Positions 6,706 through 14,907 of a stretch of DNA of 16,216 nt are shown here, piece by piece. Each line of letters starts with the position of its first letter. Position 1 is the stretch's first letter. The position numbers and the translations under genes are program-made. Source of the DNA: a bacterium (lineage in GTDB: Bacteria > Fidelibacterota > Marinisomatia > Marinisomatales > JAHJCW01); the NCBI GenBank assembly GCA_018812885.1, contig JAHJCW010000297.1, positions 1 to 16,216 of the forward strand. The letters are read 5' to 3'. The notes beneath the pieces were generated by a model that had not been told where the DNA came from, did no database searches, and saw only the letters and a program-made list of their open reading frames with translations.

Positions 6706-7621
6706 CAGTGTAAGAATTTACATCAATATTTGTTTCGATGCCTGTTGAATTAACATTTCCATTAATTCGTTTGGTTAATCCTTGTAAAACTTTTCCCGGA
6801 CCAATTTCAACAAAATTTGAAACACCGGCTTGAATCATATTTGATATAGTATCATGCCAGAGCACTGCATTATCTAATTGCTCGATTAATCTAAGTTTAA
6901 TATCTTGTGATTTTGTCACCGGTTTTGCAGTTACATTTGAATAGATTGGAAAATTGGCATCAGATATTTCAATTGAGTTCAGTTTATCTGTTAATGTTTT
7001 TTTTGCCTTGGTCATTAAAGGTGAATGAAATGCACCGCTCACATTCAGCTTAATTACTTTTCTGGCTCCGGTTTCTTTTGCAAGATTCATTGCATATTTT
7101 ATCGCTTCAACTTCACCTGAAATTACAATTTGTCCCGGTGCATTGAAATTTGCGGGAACAACAATTCCTTTTTCTTGGCATTGTCTGCAAATTTCTTCAA
7201 TCATACTTTTGTCTAAACCAATGATGGCAGCCATAGTGCCATTCATAATTTCTCCGGCTTGCTGCATGCTTTCAGCACGTAACTTAACGAGCTTTAATCC
7301 GGTTTCAAAATTAAAAGCTCCGCTTATGACCAATGCTGAATACTCTCCTAAACTATGACCAGCCGCACAAAACGGTGTAATATTATTTTCTAGCAGTAAT
7401 TCTCCTAATATTACACTTACTAAATATATGGCAGGTTGTGTGAATTGTGTCTGTTTTAAGATTTCATCCGGACCGTTAAATATGATATCTTTGAGGTCGA
7501 CTTCCATTATTTCATTTGCTAAATCAAAATACTTTTTACCTAATTCTGTATTTTGATATAAATCTAATCCCATGCCAACTTTTTGGGAAGCTTGTCCGGG
7601 AAATAAGAAGGCAGTTTTCAA
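6698..7621 (-). CDS. fabD: Malonyl-CoA:ACP transacylase (TTG start)
   Basis: Transfers the malonyl group from CoA to ACP, making the extender unit used by FabH and FabF. The 307-residue protein has FLFPGQASQ at the N-terminus, the nucleophile Ser90 in GHSLGEYSAL, Arg115 in KLRAESMQ, and the catalytic His199 in GAFHSPLM. The start codon is TTG (7621-7619), one base after the fabH TAA. Translation from it gives MKTAFLFPGQ, exactly where the family begins, and no nearby ATG is better. The ribosome binding site is weak (GGGG about 11 bases upstream), so expression may depend on reinitiation after fabH. Confidence 0.95.
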   Translation of the reverse strand: MKTAFLFPGQASQKVGMGLDLYQNTELGKKYFDLANEIMEVDLKDIIFNGPDEILKQTQFTQPAIYLVSVILGELLLENNITPFCAAGHSLGEYSALVISGAFNFETGLKLVKLRAESMQQAGEIMNGTMAAIIGLDKSMIEEICRQCQEKGIVVPANFNAPGQIVISGEVEAIKYAMNLAKETGARKVIKLNVSGAFHSPLMTKAKKTLTDKLNSIEISDANFPIYSNVTAKPVTKSQDIKLRLIEQLDNAVLWHDTISNMIQAGVSNFVEIGPGKVLQGLTKRINGNVNSTGIETNIDVNSYTDV

Positions 7622-7622
7622 A

Positions 7623-8606
7623 TTATTTGCCCCATCTTATTAACATAGAACCCCATGTGAATCCCGCCCCAAAGGATGCTGTTAACACTAAATCGCCATC
7701 TTTTATAGTACCATCTGATACTGCTTCGTCCATTCCAATAGGAATTGTGGCAGCTGTTGTATTCCCATATTTATCAATATTAATTAAAACATGTTCATCA
7801 GGAATATTGCATCGTTTAGCGGTAGCATCAATAATTCGTTTATTAGCTTGATGCGGAATAAATAGTTTTACATCATCACCTGTAAAATTATTCCTTTTCA
7901 GAATATCAGAACTAATGTCTGCCATTCCTTTAACGGCAAATTTGAAAACAGTTTTACCATCTTGATATACATAATGCATTTTTTTCTTAATAGTATCGGC
8001 TGAAGCCGGATGTAAACTGCCACCTCCCGGTAGTATAAGTGAGTCACCGCCTGCGCCATCAATTCCTAATATAGAATCAATGATACCGTTATTATTTTTT
8101 GATGGCTCAAGTAAAACGCCGCCCGCGCCATCACCAAATAAAACGCAGGTATTTCTATCAGTATAATCAATGATCGAACTCATTGTGTCCACACCAATTA
8201 TCATAACCTTTTTATATTTACCTGATTCAATAAATTTTGCCCCTGTTTCTAAAGCATATAAAAATCCAGTACATGCGCCGGAAAGATCAAATCCCCAACA
8301 ATTTTGAGCATCTAATTTATGTTGTACTCTGGCAGCAGTCGACGGAAACATAGTGTCAGGCGTCACAGTAGCAATAATAATTAGATCTATTTCATTTTTA
8401 TCAGTATTAGAGCGTTCTAATAGTATTTTAGCAACTTCCGTTGCCATATCTGCTGAAGCCTGACCTTCTGATACTAAGCGACGCGTTTTAATTCCAGTTC
8501 GTGTTCTAATCCATTCGTCGGAAGTATCGACCATTTTTTCTAAATCAAAATTAGATAAAACTCGTTTCGGCAGATATTTAGCAGTTGCGGTTATCGTTGC
8601 TTTCAT
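7623..8606 (-). CDS. fabH: 3-oxoacyl-[acyl-carrier-protein] synthase III
   Basis: The KAS III enzyme that starts fatty-acid synthesis by condensing acetyl-CoA (or another short acyl-CoA) with malonyl-ACP. The 327-residue protein has the Cys-His-Asn triad: Cys112 in DLSGACTGFLYAL, His252 in IPHQANKRI and Asn282 in DKYGNTTAATIP. The TSDEWIRTRTGI segment near residues 28-39 is a family hallmark. The ATG start overlaps the plsX stop in an ATGA junction. Whether it prefers straight or branched primers cannot be read from the sequence. Confidence 0.96.
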   Translation of the reverse strand: MKATITATAKYLPKRVLSNFDLEKMVDTSDEWIRTRTGIKTRRLVSEGQASADMATEVAKILLERSNTDKNEIDLIIIATVTPDTMFPSTAARVQHKLDAQNCWGFDLSGACTGFLYALETGAKFIESGKYKKVMIIGVDTMSSIIDYTDRNTCVLFGDGAGGVLLEPSKNNNGIIDSILGIDGAGGDSLILPGGGSLHPASADTIKKKMHYVYQDGKTVFKFAVKGMADISSDILKRNNFTGDDVKLFIPHQANKRIIDATAKRCNIPDEHVLINIDKYGNTTAATIPIGMDEAVSDGTIKDGDLVLTASFGAGFTWGSMLIRWGK

Positions 8607-9607
8607 TTATATGCTTTTAAGTGAGCGGCCAATTCGGTTTTTGTATATTCGATTAATTTATTATCGATACTCTTTTTTGCTAATAATACAGAGTTTAAAA
8701 AGGATTTTGGACCGGAACTTCCATGGCATACAATCGCAATTCCGTTTACACCCAAAAGAGGAGTACCGCCATGTTCTTCATAATCGTATTTTTTCTTTAT
8801 ATGATTAAATATAGGTTTAATAAGTAGTCCGCCAAGTTTATACCTAAAACTACTTCCTATACCTGATTTGATGGAATTATAAAATACATTCATCCAACCC
8901 TCACCAAACTTGAGAATTATATTTCCGACAAATCCATCGCAGATCAATACATTTGCTTCGCTATCAAGAATATGCCTTCCTTCTACATTGCCGTAAAAGT
9001 TTGGGAGTTCTTTTTTTAATAATTGATTTGCTTTTTTATAAAGCTCACTTCCTTTACTAGATTCTTCACCGATATTGATTAATCCAATTTTTGGATTCTT
9101 TTGTTTCTCAACAAATTCTAAATAATGCGAAGCCATAATTGCAAATTGCAGTAAATGTTCCGGCTTAGCATCCGGATTAGCCCCGACGTCACAGATTACC
9201 TTTCCGCCGGTTTCCGATGGTATATAAGCAGCAAGAGCCGGTCTTTTTACATTGGGTATACGACCAAGTAATAGAGTAGCTGCTGTCATTACTGCACCGG
9301 TATGTCCGGCACTGATAAATCCATCGGCCATGCCGTCTTTAACTAATCGAATGGCTTTAACAATTGGGGAATCAGGTTTATTCTTTATCACCTTTGACCC
9401 GGAGTCGTGCATTTCGACCATTTGAGTAGTATGGTGGATTGAAATTCGATCGGGGATACTACCGCTAAATTCATTTGTGATAGCATCTTTATCACCAATG
9501 AGTATCAGTTGCACGTTATTTGGTGTAACAGTTAATGCGCTTAAAGCACCTTGCACAGCAGCTTTTGGTGCATTATCGCCACCCATGGCGTCTAAAACAA
9601 ATTTCAT
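8603..9607 (-). CDS. plsX: Phosphate acyltransferase PlsX
   Basis: A peripheral membrane enzyme that converts acyl-ACP to acyl-phosphate, the acyl donor for PlsY in phosphatidic acid synthesis. It joins the fatty-acid cycle to phospholipid synthesis. The 334-residue protein starts with the family hallmark LDAMGGDNAP and has SAGHTGAVMTAATLLLGRI (about 99-117), ICDVGANPD, ICDGFVGNIILKF and HGGTPLLGVNG near the C-terminus. It starts nine bases after rpmF with little recognisable ribosome binding site, and its stop overlaps the fabH start by four bases. The assignment is secure from motifs and context. Confidence 0.95.
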   Translation of the reverse strand: MKFVLDAMGGDNAPKAAVQGALSALTVTPNNVQLILIGDKDAITNEFSGSIPDRISIHHTTQMVEMHDSGSKVIKNKPDSPIVKAIRLVKDGMADGFISAGHTGAVMTAATLLLGRIPNVKRPALAAYIPSETGGKVICDVGANPDAKPEHLLQFAIMASHYLEFVEKQKNPKIGLINIGEESSKGSELYKKANQLLKKELPNFYGNVEGRHILDSEANVLICDGFVGNIILKFGEGWMNVFYNSIKSGIGSSFRYKLGGLLIKPIFNHIKKKYDYEEHGGTPLLGVNGIAIVCHGSSGPKSFLNSVLLAKKSIDNKLIEYTKTELAAHLKAYK

Positions 9608-9616
9608 AAAATAGAG

Positions 9617-9796
9617 TTATTCAGCAGCAGAAATAACCGGTCTTCCTCTATAGTAACCGCAATTAGGACATGCGTGATGTGGCATCTTTGTGTCGCCACA
9701 TTGTGGACATGCCATATACGAAACATTTTGTGATTTGTAATGTGTGCGCCGCTTGCGACCGCGTGCTTTTGAGTGTCTAGTTTTTGGTAATGCCAT
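9617..9796 (-). CDS. rpmF: 50S ribosomal protein L32 (zinc-binding form)
   Basis: A small basic protein of the large ribosomal subunit. Translating the minus strand from ATG 9796 gives 59 residues that begin MALPKTRHSKARGRKRR, the standard L32 N-terminus. Two CxxC pairs follow, Cys30/Cys33 and Cys43/Cys46, so this is the zinc-binding (C+) form and not the zinc-independent paralogue found in some genomes. A good ribosome binding site (GGAGA, five bases before the ATG) supports the start. It sits between yceD and plsX as in many bacteria. A longer overlapping frame at 9604-9807 is spurious. The gene is short enough to be missed by a 60-codon cutoff. Confidence 0.96.
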   Translation of the reverse strand: MALPKTRHSKARGRKRRTHYKSQNVSYMACPQCGDTKMPHHACPNCGYYRGRPVISAAE

Positions 9797-9817
9797 ATTT
9801 TCTCCAAATATTTTTGG

Positions 9818-10321
9818 CTATTTATCTATTAAATTTTTTAATGGTTCCCAGGAGTCATCTTTTGATTCTTCTATGGAACACCTGCAGTTTTCGTAATTTA
9901 AATTTGTACCGCAACTGGAGCAAAGACCTTTACAAGACTCGTTACAAATACTTTTCATTTGTTTCTCTAATAAGATTATTTCCTGAAATAATGTTTTTAA
10001 ATCAATTTCATTATCATCTCGAGAGAAGTATAATATGTCATCAGAGTCACCTTGTAACAGCTCGTTTTTATCAGTGAGCCAAAAATTAAATTCGGTAGAT
10101 CTTAAATTATGAAATTTAGTCAAACAACGGTCACAAGTTTGCTCAAATGGAATATTTAAGATACCGCTGATATGGTAACCATTTGAACTTCGTTCAGCAG
10201 ATAATTCTCCGTTTATCGTGTTCTCATAAAAATCTAATTCATCTAACTGAAATTGGTTTGTATCAATATCAAATAACTTTTTGCTTATTCCTTTATCTAA
10301 TTCGGTACGATAAAGCTTCAT
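9818..10321 (-). CDS. yceD: YceD/DUF177 family protein, cysteine-rich
   Basis: A 167-residue member of the YceD (DUF177) family, almost always encoded next to rpmF. Family members have been linked to 23S rRNA accumulation and large-subunit assembly, but the biochemical role is unclear. Visible features are CDRC (Cys63, Cys66) followed by LTKF, an acidic middle, and a C-terminal cluster ICNESCKGLCSSCGTNLN with Cys126, 130, 134 and 137, then Cys146 and Cys148. These probably bind metal (inference). It is the first gene of the fatty-acid operon: the promoter at 10332-10362 lies directly upstream, and rpmF starts 21 bases after its stop. No Shine-Dalgarno sequence is visible before the ATG. Confidence 0.9.
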   Translation of the reverse strand: MKLYRTELDKGISKKLFDIDTNQFQLDELDFYENTINGELSAERSSNGYHISGILNIPFEQTCDRCLTKFHNLRSTEFNFWLTDKNELLQGDSDDILYFSRDDNEIDLKTLFQEIILLEKQMKSICNESCKGLCSSCGTNLNYENCRCSIEESKDDSWEPLKNLIDK

Positions 10322-10331
10322 ATTTTGGCTG

Positions 10332-10362
10332 CAAAGGTAATAATTTAATAATGTTTAAACAA
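10332..10362 (-). promoter_or_regulatory. Bacteroidetes-type promoter of the yceD-rpmF-plsX-fab operon
   Basis: On the minus strand TTG (10362-10360) is followed after exactly 20 bases by TACCTTTG (10339-10332). This matches the Bacteroidetes vegetative promoter form TTTG-N19-21-TAnnTTTG. The end of the -7 box is only 10 bases from the yceD ATG, so the 5' leader should be very short. The call rests on consensus matching only. Confidence 0.6.
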
Positions 10363-10372
10363 GTTTAAACAA
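10353..10372. repeat. Tandem 10-bp repeat of palindromic GTTTAAAC at the fatty-acid operon promoter
   Basis: GTTTAAACAA occurs twice head to tail (10353-10362 and 10363-10372). Each copy contains the 8-bp palindrome GTTTAAAC, and the repeat interval is one helical turn. One copy lies in the promoter spacer next to the TTG box and the other just upstream. This placement would suit an operator, but I do not recognise it as the site of any known fatty-acid regulator. Confidence 0.55.
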
Positions 10373-10379
10373 GAGAAAA

Positions 10380-11546
10380 TTAAGTAGTAGAATCGTCTTT
10401 TTCTTTTTCCTTATCATCATCAATATTTTCGTCAGATTCCTCCTCAGTAATATCATCTTCATCACTACGATCTAATAAATTCTCGTCATTAGATTTTTTC
10501 TTGAATATTGTAAACATGATTGTTTCACCAACAGATAGTATTGATAATCCATAGGAAACTATTGACATTAAAAGAACAAAAAGGGCAATTGCAACAATAG
10601 TACCTGCAATATATTCTGTACTTGATAGTAATGCTCCATCTTGTAAAGATAGTAACAGTTGTTGATTCGTGACTGAGACAGAACACTTCATAAAATTGCA
10701 AAAACCGAATTGAGGATTTACCAAGTCAGACGCCAATCCAACTATGTTATGAAGTTTTGCACCCATTAACCAGTCTACCCCGAATATTATATTTATTAAT
10801 TTGTATCCAGCAAACCAGAACCATTTGAAAATTGCAACTCCAATTACTAAAATAGGTAGCAGTATTAGATGATAGAGTACTAATCGCCAAGGTTGTGACC
10901 AAGTAATAGAATAGCTCTGGAAAACGGTTCCCATTGTATCCTCTTCTAATGTTGCAACAATTGCCGGACTGTATATAAACGATGTTATAAACACAATTAG
11001 GGTATATACAGTAAATACCGACCCAAAGAAATATATGATGTAGAGTATAGCGAATAAAAATTCACCTATATATGGAATTTTTCCAATCAGCGCAAAGATT
11101 ATTGCTCCGATGCTAAAAAATGCCGCAATTAGTAGAATTGAAACCCAACTTAAAATGATAGGATAACGATGATTCTTAACAAAATTTCTTGCATCTGCGA
11201 CGGAGTAAAAATCATCTCCCTTTAGCTGTTTGTATGTAATTCTTGATACTGCTGTGCAGGCAAAAAATATTGATATAACCCAGATCGCTATACCAATCCA
11301 ATATATTATGTGGGCTAATAATGATGCATTTTCTGTACAGTAAATACAAGGATATAATCCAAAATTATTTACTGCTTCAGAGAAATTGGTTCCACTCAAT
11401 ATGATAGCGAAATATGAGATAATCCAATATATTGCAAAACCAAAAAGATTAGCTTTTAAAAATATCCAAATCTTTTTACCACTAAGCGCTAACCTTGGGG
11501 AACGGAAAATATCTCTAACGTCAAAATATAATTTTATTGGTTCCAT
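10380..11546 (-). CDS. Uncharacterised six-helix integral membrane protein with acidic C-terminal tail
   Basis: I do not recognise the family. The 388-residue protein has about six hydrophobic segments (roughly 27-50, 76-100, 128-154, 160-192, 222-247 and 311-336) and a cytoplasmic-looking tail from about 352 that is very rich in Asp, Glu and Lys. There is no signal peptide; the N-terminus MEPIKLYFDVRDIFRSP is amphipathic. If the N-terminus is inside, the loops at 51-75 and 248-310 face the periplasm, and these hold the pairs PCIYC (Cys67/Cys70) and Cys283/Cys288. A GAGGT ribosome binding site six bases before ATG 11546 supports the start. It lies 15 bases after the SPOR lipoprotein gene, so the two are probably co-expressed and may act together at the envelope. 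Function is unknown. Confidence 0.75.
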   Translation of the reverse strand: MEPIKLYFDVRDIFRSPRLALSGKKIWIFLKANLFGFAIYWIISYFAIILSGTNFSEAVNNFGLYPCIYCTENASLLAHIIYWIGIAIWVISIFFACTAVSRITYKQLKGDDFYSVADARNFVKNHRYPIILSWVSILLIAAFFSIGAIIFALIGKIPYIGEFLFAILYIIYFFGSVFTVYTLIVFITSFIYSPAIVATLEEDTMGTVFQSYSITWSQPWRLVLYHLILLPILVIGVAIFKWFWFAGYKLINIIFGVDWLMGAKLHNIVGLASDLVNPQFGFCNFMKCSVSVTNQQLLLSLQDGALLSSTEYIAGTIVAIALFVLLMSIVSYGLSILSVGETIMFTIFKKKSNDENLLDRSDEDDITEEESDENIDDDKEKEKDDSTT

Positions 11547-11561
11547 TAATTACCTCAAAAT

Positions 11562-12347
11562 TTATTTTTGATATTGTGTAACCCAGGTCGATAAACCCTG
11601 GTCATTTGTAATTTTATCAGCTGCTTGCAATGCCTCATCGCGGGTTGCGTATTTGCCGATTCTAATACGGTAAAGAGTTTTATTATCTGCGGTTGTGTGT
11701 TTGAGTGAATAAGCATCGTATCCTGCGTTAACTAGACGATTAACATGTTTTGCCGCTGCGTCTGCATTTGATTCGGCAGCCACTTGTATAGTGAAATTCG
11801 CTTCAGTAACGACAATCGGTTGTGCTAAAGTAGCTACGGGTTTTTCTTTGATTACATTTGTTTTTATTGGGGGTACTAAACTAGTCTCTTTTGTCGCAAC
11901 TTCATCAATAATCTCTTTATCATTTTCTTCCACTGTGTTTTCAACATCTTCTACAGTAGATGCTTCATCAACGGTTTCGTTTAACCAATCGTCTCTAGAT
12001 TGTTGCTGTGCAGTAACTTCTAACGGAGTATCGGTTATATCATAATTATAGACGAAAGCTCCCAATTTATCATTGTATTTCCAAACAGTTACTTGGACAG
12101 TAAAATGTCCTGCAACATCCGGTACAAAAATTGCTTGTGACTCATCTTCGGAAAATTGAATATCAGATAACATCAGTTCACTGTTTTCAGGCAAATCTGT
12201 AATTTTCCAAATATAGTCGAATGCACCAACTTCATTAGGTACCTCTGCCTTTAATACGAATTGTTGTCCAATAACTCCAGTTTTGGATTCTTGTTGACAG
12301 CCCAATAGCATTAAAACAATAATTCCTAAACCTAATAATTTATTCAT
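11562..12347 (-). CDS. Lipoprotein with PKD-like domain and C-terminal SPOR domain
   Basis: A 261-residue predicted lipoprotein. The signal peptide MNKLLGLGIIVLMLLGC ends in a lipobox with Cys17 as the lipidation site, so the mature protein should be membrane-anchored outside the cytoplasm. Residues about 27-112 look like a PKD/Ig-like beta sandwich (YIWKITDLPENSEL, then FVPDVAGHFTVQVTVW). An acidic, Thr/Val-rich linker runs from about 115 to 180. Residues 183-261 form a SPOR domain (FTIQVAAESNADAAAKHVNR and LYRIRIGKYATRDEAL), a fold known to bind denuded peptidoglycan at division sites. AGGAT lies eight bases before the ATG. A peptidoglycan-associated or division role is inference from SPOR. 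It precedes the membrane protein gene by 15 bases. Confidence 0.85.
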   Translation of the reverse strand: MNKLLGLGIIVLMLLGCQQESKTGVIGQQFVLKAEVPNEVGAFDYIWKITDLPENSELMLSDIQFSEDESQAIFVPDVAGHFTVQVTVWKYNDKLGAFVYNYDITDTPLEVTAQQQSRDDWLNETVDEASTVEDVENTVEENDKEIIDEVATKETSLVPPIKTNVIKEKPVATLAQPIVVTEANFTIQVAAESNADAAAKHVNRLVNAGYDAYSLKHTTADNKTLYRIRIGKYATRDEALQAADKITNDQGLSTWVTQYQK

Positions 12348-12385
12348 AGCACTATCCTATTAATTATTTTTTGTGGCTTACACTC

Positions 12386-12416
12386 CAAATTTGACGCTCA
12401 ATTTTGTAAAAAACAA
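12386..12416 (-). promoter_or_regulatory. Possible promoter upstream of the SPOR lipoprotein gene
   Basis: On the minus strand TTG (12416-12414) is followed after 20 bases by CAAATTTG (12393-12386), one mismatch from TAnnTTTG. It lies in the 72-base gap between ndk and the lipoprotein gene, about 40 bases before the ATG, which is a plausible place. The same spacing as the fatty-acid operon promoter supports it, but the first base of the -7 box does not match. Confidence 0.4.
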
Positions 12417-12419
12417 TAT

Positions 12420-12845
12420 CTATTGACATGCAATAAGTTCAGCATCCGAAAAGAAAAATCCTATCTCTATTGCAGCATTTTTATCACTATCGGAGCCATG
12501 CACAGCATTTTCACTAAGACTTGTTGCATATAATTTACGAATTGTTCCTTCATCAGCATCAACAGGATTTGTTGCACCGATAGTTTTACGCCATTCTTCG
12601 ACTGCATTATCTTTTCCCAAAACTAAAACCCAACAAGAGCCGGAGGACATAAATCGTGTTAATTCTTCGAAAAATGGTCTTCCTACATGCACTGCGTAGA
12701 ACCCTTCAGCTTGAGCAAGGGTCATTCTAGTTAATCGTGCAGATAATATTTCATATCCGGAATTCAATATATGGTCAATAATTTTTCCTGAATTATTATT
12801 TTTTACAGCATCAGGTTTGATTATTGCAAATGTTCTGTTTGTCAT
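12420..12845 (-). CDS. ndk: Nucleoside diphosphate kinase
   Basis: Transfers the gamma-phosphate of ATP to nucleoside diphosphates through a phosphohistidine, balancing the NTP and dNTP pools. The 141-residue protein has normal length, with the N-terminal RTFAIIKPDAV, the ATNP segment (91-94) and the active-site His116 in NAVHGSDS. The GAGGA ribosome binding site before ATG 12845 overlaps the sucD stop seven bases upstream, so the gene is very likely co-transcribed with sucCD. Succinyl-CoA synthetase makes ATP or GTP, and Ndk can equilibrate that product with other nucleotides. Confidence 0.97.
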   Translation of the reverse strand: MTNRTFAIIKPDAVKNNNSGKIIDHILNSGYEILSARLTRMTLAQAEGFYAVHVGRPFFEELTRFMSSGSCWVLVLGKDNAVEEWRKTIGATNPVDADEGTIRKLYATSLSENAVHGSDSDKNAAIEIGFFFSDAELIACQ

Positions 12846-12852
12846 TTTTCCT

Positions 12853-13725
12853 CTATTTGATTAAATTTTTCATACTGATACCAATTTCAGCAGGGTTTTC
12901 TACAACTGTAATATTCGCAGTTTGAAGGGCTTCCATTTTGTCTTGAGCAGTTCCTTTTCCGCCGGCAATTATCGCACCGGCGTGTCCCATACGTCTGCCA
13001 GGTGGTGCTGTTCTACCAGCGATGAAAGCAACAATTGGTTTTGTAAAGTTATTATCGATCACCCATTGAGCTGCGTCTTCTTCTGCTGTACCGCCGATTT
13101 CGCCGATTAAAACAACGCCATTAGTTTCATCGTCTTTAGCGAAGAGAGATAAAGCATCAATGAAATTGGTACCGTTTACCGGATCACCACCAATACCGAT
13201 AGACGTTGATTGCCCCATTTCATTACTACTGATTTGATGTACCGCTTCATAAGTCAATGTTCCGGATCGCGATATAATTCCAATATTTCCCGGTTTGTGG
13301 ATGAAACCGGGCATAATTCCAACTTTTGCTTTCCCCGGTGAAATGACGCCCGGGCAATTTGGGCCGATTAATCGTGTCTTTTTGTTTTTTAAAAATTGAT
13401 TGACGGTAACCATATCTTTTGTTGGAATCCCCTCGGTGATACAAATTACTAAATCAAGTTCCGCCGCAACTGCTTCCATTATTGCGTCAGCTGCAAATGT
13501 CGGAGGTACAAATATTACAGATGTATTTGCGTCGGTAGCCATTTTGGCTTCTGAGACCGTGTTAAAAACAGGAATATTAAGGTGCGTTTGCCCACCCTTC
13601 CCCGGTGTAACTCCGCTAACCACTTTGGTTCCATATTTAATCATTTTGTTACTGTGGGATAGTCCTTCCTGACCAGTAAATCCTTGCACCATTAGTCTTG
13701 TATCGTTACCTACTAAAATACTCAT
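12853..13725 (-). CDS. sucD: Succinyl-CoA synthetase alpha subunit
   Basis: The CoA-binding, phosphohistidine-carrying subunit of succinyl-CoA synthetase, which couples succinyl-CoA hydrolysis to NDP phosphorylation in the citric-acid cycle (reversible). The 290-residue protein has the N-terminal Rossmann CoA-binding region VQGFTGQEG...YGTKVVSGVTPGKGG, GPNCPGVISP (121-130), SRSGTLTYE (152-160) and the phosphorylated His248 in GRRMGHAGAI. GGAGG lies seven bases before ATG 13725, within the end of sucC, and the start shares one base with the sucC stop (TAATG). This fits equimolar coupled synthesis with the beta subunit. Confidence 0.97.
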   Translation of the reverse strand: MSILVGNDTRLMVQGFTGQEGLSHSNKMIKYGTKVVSGVTPGKGGQTHLNIPVFNTVSEAKMATDANTSVIFVPPTFAADAIMEAVAAELDLVICITEGIPTKDMVTVNQFLKNKKTRLIGPNCPGVISPGKAKVGIMPGFIHKPGNIGIISRSGTLTYEAVHQISSNEMGQSTSIGIGGDPVNGTNFIDALSLFAKDDETNGVVLIGEIGGTAEEDAAQWVIDNNFTKPIVAFIAGRTAPPGRRMGHAGAIIAGGKGTAQDKMEALQTANITVVENPAEIGISMKNLIK

Positions 13726-14894
13726 TATTTTGCCTCCCGGGCAGCTTTTACAGATTTCATGGCGGCCTCTTCAAAACTATGCGCAACGAGGAATTCCAAG
13801 GCTGAATTATTTAACAGGTCAGCGGCTTCTTTGGCATTGGTTCCTTCCAACCGAACAATAACAGGTATTTTAACAGCAACAGTCTCCATTGCATCAATAA
13901 CACCTTGCGCTACGCGATCACAACGCACAATTCCGCCGAATATATTTATTAATATTGATTTAACATTCGGGTCAGACAAAATTATTTTAAATCCATTAGC
14001 GACTGCTTTAGCATTTGCAACACCACCAACATCAAGGAAATTAGCAGGTTCCCCGCCATATAGTTTTATAATATCCATCGTTGCCATCGCCAAACCGGCA
14101 CCGTTCACCATACAGCCGACATTACCATCTAATTTAATATAATTTAAATTATATTTTCCCGCTTCAACTTCGGCGGGATCCTCTTCTGCGATGTCGCGTA
14201 ATTCCACTAATTCCTTATGTCGGAATAATCCATTGTCGTCAAAATTAATTTTAGCGTCCAAGGCGATTACATTATCATCCTTAGTTACAACTAATGGATT
14301 GATCTCAATTAGTGAACAATCTTTCTCAACGAATACTTTCCAAAGCGCATTTAAAATTTTTATACCATTTTTTACCTGAGCGTCTTTTAACCCTAATCCA
14401 AAAACTAAATTCCTTAATTGGTAACTCTGTAAACCAACGCTTGGGTCAATCCATTCCTTAATAATTTTTTCAGGTGATTTCGCCGCCACTTTTTCAATTT
14501 CCATTCCTCCTTCAGTGGAAACCATAAAAGCGTATTTTCGGCTTTCTCGGTCAAGTACAATCCCGGTATAAAGTTCTCGATCGATATCAACGCCTTGTTC
14601 AATTAATAATCGCTGAACTTCCTTGCCTTCCGGTCCGGTTTGGTGGGTGACTAAAATCATGCCTAATATTTCACCCGCTAATCGCTCAACTTCATCACGG
14701 CTGTTAGCAAGTTTTACTCCACCACCTTTTCCGCGACCGCCAGCGTGAATTTGTGCTTTTACGACTGCAACCTTAGAATCTAATTTATCATAAACTTTAA
14801 CTGCTTCATCAACAGTAAAAGCTGGAAATCCATCAGGAACTGCTACACCGTATTCCCGTAATATTGCTTTTCCTTGGTATTCATGAATTTTCAT
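13725..14894 (-). CDS. sucC: Succinyl-CoA synthetase beta subunit
   Basis: The nucleotide-binding ATP-grasp subunit of succinyl-CoA synthetase, acting with SucD. The 389-residue protein has the standard MKIHEYQGKAILREYG N-terminus, the phosphate-binding VKAQIHAGGRGKGGGVK (about 45-61), EINPLVV (about 197-203), NGAGLAMATMDIIKLYGGEPANF and NIFGGIVRCD near the C-terminus. Length is typical of the ADP-forming type, but I cannot decide ATP versus GTP use from the sequence. AGGA sits eight bases before ATG 14894. The 79-base leader upstream contains a GC-rich hairpin. Confidence 0.97.
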   Translation of the reverse strand: MKIHEYQGKAILREYGVAVPDGFPAFTVDEAVKVYDKLDSKVAVVKAQIHAGGRGKGGGVKLANSRDEVERLAGEILGMILVTHQTGPEGKEVQRLLIEQGVDIDRELYTGIVLDRESRKYAFMVSTEGGMEIEKVAAKSPEKIIKEWIDPSVGLQSYQLRNLVFGLGLKDAQVKNGIKILNALWKVFVEKDCSLIEINPLVVTKDDNVIALDAKINFDDNGLFRHKELVELRDIAEEDPAEVEAGKYNLNYIKLDGNVGCMVNGAGLAMATMDIIKLYGGEPANFLDVGGVANAKAVANGFKIILSDPNVKSILINIFGGIVRCDRVAQGVIDAMETVAVKIPVIVRLEGTNAKEAADLLNNSALEFLVAHSFEEAAMKSVKAAREAK

Positions 14895-14907
14895 TATTAT
14901 TTCCTGA

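Noticed and set aside
9604..9807. 67-codon minus-strand frame overlapping rpmF
   Set aside because: It is out of frame with the clear 59-residue L32 protein at 9617-9796 and has no family features of its own.
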